A DNA stretch of 64,000 bases from assembly GCA_903873915.1 (NCBI GenBank), contig CAIQQH010000056.1:1-64000 (forward strand). Reading direction: 5' to 3'. Under the pieces are notes generated by a model. That model ran no database searches. It was not told the DNA's origin and saw only the letters and a program-made list of their open reading frames with translations. The position numbers were made by a program, and so were the translations under genes. Origin of the DNA: an uncultured Flavobacteriia bacterium. GTDB taxonomy: Bacteria > Bacteroidota > Bacteroidia > Flavobacteriales_D > Crocinitomicaceae. Of this stretch, positions 62,340 through 64,000 are shown piece after piece; the stretch's first letter is position 1, and each line of letters begins with the position of its first letter.

Positions 62340-64000
62340 TCAATTAATCAACGAAAACAACTTTCCACTTTGATTAACAAGATTCATTTTTAAGGTGAAA
62401 CGAATTTTTTCTCCATACTTTCCCCCTTTGAAAGAGTCGTTCAGCTCTTTGCTCATCCATATTGGGAAATATACACCAAACACTTTTCCAAAGCGCACGG
62501 CCATTCCTGTATTGATTGCTGTATTCACAGAAAACCCATTAGAGAATGCGCCTAAATCGGCATAGACGCCAAAAATACCGAATGTTGGAATAGGGAGTTG
62601 GAAATAGATGTTTGTCGTCGCCATCCAATTGTAGGTAGTTCCATAACCAGAAGTGCTCTTGAATCCTCCCATGTTTTCATTCCGCTGTTGTGACCACATG
62701 CCCGACTGAGGACCCCTGGCAAAATAGTAGTCCTCGAAGAAAAGGTCTTGTGCGCCATTAGACCCACTCAATGAAAGTCCATACGGGTCATTCATCGCGA
62801 TTGGCGAACTAGTAAAGCGATTCATTCGGCCAACAAACCCTCGAATTTCTATCCATCGCTTCATGGAGTAGCGCGCATAGCGGTATGCATAACTCGCCTC
62901 ACCCATGGTACGATTTACCCACTGACCTCCGCGTAATCTCAATAGTTCTTGTCGTACTTGAATGTTAAATTTGTGGTCAGGGTATTTCAGATTCAGGTCA
63001 TATTTTACAAAGCCACCTGTATAGCTCAGCACTTGCTCTTCCTGAGAAGCGAAACTACCTTTGGCGATTCCTTGAACTTGAATGGTTTGTGATAAAGGGC
63101 TATTTTCTTTTCGTTTTCCAATTTTGGCAATCCAATACGGAGATAGTGCTAAATAAACGCCGTATTGTTTTCGTGTTGTTGCCTGGTTGTCGTTTTTGAA
63201 CGATTTTACAGAAAGTCCAAATTTGGATTGTTTGAACGTGTTTGCTGGTAAACAGGTGTAGGACAATTCAGCCATTCCTGAAACCATATTTCTGCCAATG
63301 GAATACATTGGAGCTACCAAGTATTGAAATTTATTAAACGGCAGGGCCATGTTGTGGAAGGCGCCACCAATCATAAACTTATCGTATGCATTTCCAGCGA
63401 CAATAGGGGACCAATACATGGTGTTGCGCTTTGGATCATTGTCGCCAAACAAGAATTCCATATTGAATTTCTCTGCTTTTCCGAACAATCCTTTCTCGTG
63501 CCAATTGTTGTTGTCGCGGTAAATTTCCGGCAGATCGCGTTCAACATCAATGTGCACTTCTGCAGCATCGGGTGTTGACATTTGGACCGTTGTATTGCGT
63601 TTTACGCTTGGTTCTATCCATTTTGTCTCAAAAACATCTTCTCCACTTGTAATGCTCACTTCAATTGGGCCATTCACTTGACCTACATTACGGACTTTAA
63701 CCGTGGTTCCATCGTCGTTCGTTTTTACCGATTTGATTTTATAATCGATATGGTTTGTCGTTTGAATTAAATCAACGAATAGCCAAGCCAAATCTTTACC
63801 TGAAACGCGTTCAAGCGTTGCTCTCATATCCTCTGGTTGCGGATGTTTAAACTTCCACTCCTCGAAATAGGCGTGCATGCATTTATCAAACAAATCTTCT
63901 CCTAGATAGTCTTTCAAATAGTAAAATACCAATCCTGTTTTACTGTACATGATGGTGGCATAGTTCGTTTGTGTGAATTCTTCAGAACGTGTTTCAATGG
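62340..64000 (-). CDS. M1-family metallopeptidase C-terminal part plus beta-barrel-like domain
   Basis: The frame is open to the right edge (553 codons seen), so the N-terminus and zinc motif lie outside. The visible start ETRSEEFTQTNYATIMYSKTGLVFYYLKDYLG corresponds to the region after the M1 active site (key parts NYATIMYSKTG, FDKCMHAYFEEW, VSGKDLAWLFVDL). The last 350 residues alternate strands with many aromatic residues (GGAFHNMALPFNKFQYLVAPMYS, GLSLSG) like an outer-membrane barrel. The first ATG in view is at 63950. Confidence 0.8.
   Translation of the reverse strand, partial: IETRSEEFTQTNYATIMYSKTGLVFYYLKDYLGEDLFDKCMHAYFEEWKFKHPQPEDMRATLERVSGKDLAWLFVDLIQTTNHIDYKIKSVKTNDDGTTVKVRNVGQVNGPIEVSITSGEDVFETKWIEPSVKRNTTVQMSTPDAAEVHIDVERDLPEIYRDNNNWHEKGLFGKAEKFNMEFLFGDNDPKRNTMYWSPIVAGNAYDKFMIGGAFHNMALPFNKFQYLVAPMYSIGRNMVSGMAELSYTCLPANTFKQSKFGLSVKSFKNDNQATTRKQYGVYLALSPYWIAKIGKRKENSPLSQTIQVQGIAKGSFASQEEQVLSYTGGFVKYDLNLKYPDHKFNIQVRQELLRLRGGQWVNRTMGEASYAYRYARYSMKRWIEIRGFVGRMNRFTSSPIAMNDPYGLSLSGSNGAQDLFFEDYYFARGPQSGMWSQQRNENMGGFKSTSGYGTTYNWMATTNIYFQLPIPTFGIFGVYADLGAFSNGFSVNTAINTGMAVRFGKVFGVYFPIWMSKELNDSFKGGKYGEKIRFTLKMNLVNQSGKLFSLIN

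Overview
The window looks like chromosome of a Bacteroidota bacterium, most likely Flavobacteriales; the family (Crocinitomicaceae-like) is only a guess. Signs are a Por-type (T9SS) sorting tail, a type III glutamine synthetase, DUF4494 and DUF4293 proteins, many Spase II lipoproteins, -7 promoter boxes of the Bacteroidetes form TAnnTTTG, and few Shine-Dalgarno sequences. Genes are densely packed, and many spacers hold 7- and 8-base tandem repeats and short dispersed hairpin elements.

Layout. 1-5.7 kb: an edge-truncated membrane protein, a PPP-type phosphatase, a dead transglutaminase domain fused to a cysteine peptidase, a DUF3298-type lipoprotein and an ECF sigma factor. 6-12.6 kb is accessory: a large PcfJ-like protein, an M48 lipoprotein protease, a DUF2493/SLOG-like protein, a DnaB-type helicase without the DnaB N-terminal domain, a 162-nt structured RNA bounded by a perfect 12-bp inverted repeat, and a retron-type reverse transcriptase. 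Together the last four look like a retron with a helicase partner. 12.8-14.4 kb: NAD malic enzyme.

14.7-22.4 kb is a second accessory island: two WYL regulators, a UVR-motif coiled-coil protein, three diverged copies of a small beta-rich protein without signal peptides, a DUF932 protein, an ECF sigma factor, a DIP1984-family protein, and an 82-codon reading frame broken by one TGA. Three of its promoter regions share a TATACCGA-like element. A tRNA-Val(GAC) closes the island.

22.7-64 kb is mostly housekeeping and envelope genes: ppk1-ppx (polyphosphate), a secreted transglutaminase and M1 peptidase, an OmpA protein, psuK-psuG (pseudouridine breakdown), an M16 peptidase pair and a third M16, pdxH, aroC, a phosphohexomutase, lipoproteins, a YdeI-CDGSH fusion, an RluA synthase, ornithine aminotransferase, a sigma/anti-sigma operon, a LuxR response regulator, glutamine synthetase III, a T9SS-tail protein, an ABC-F ATPase, a Fic enzyme and an M1 protease cut by the right edge. 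All functions are assigned by reading motifs and family patterns; no database search was run.
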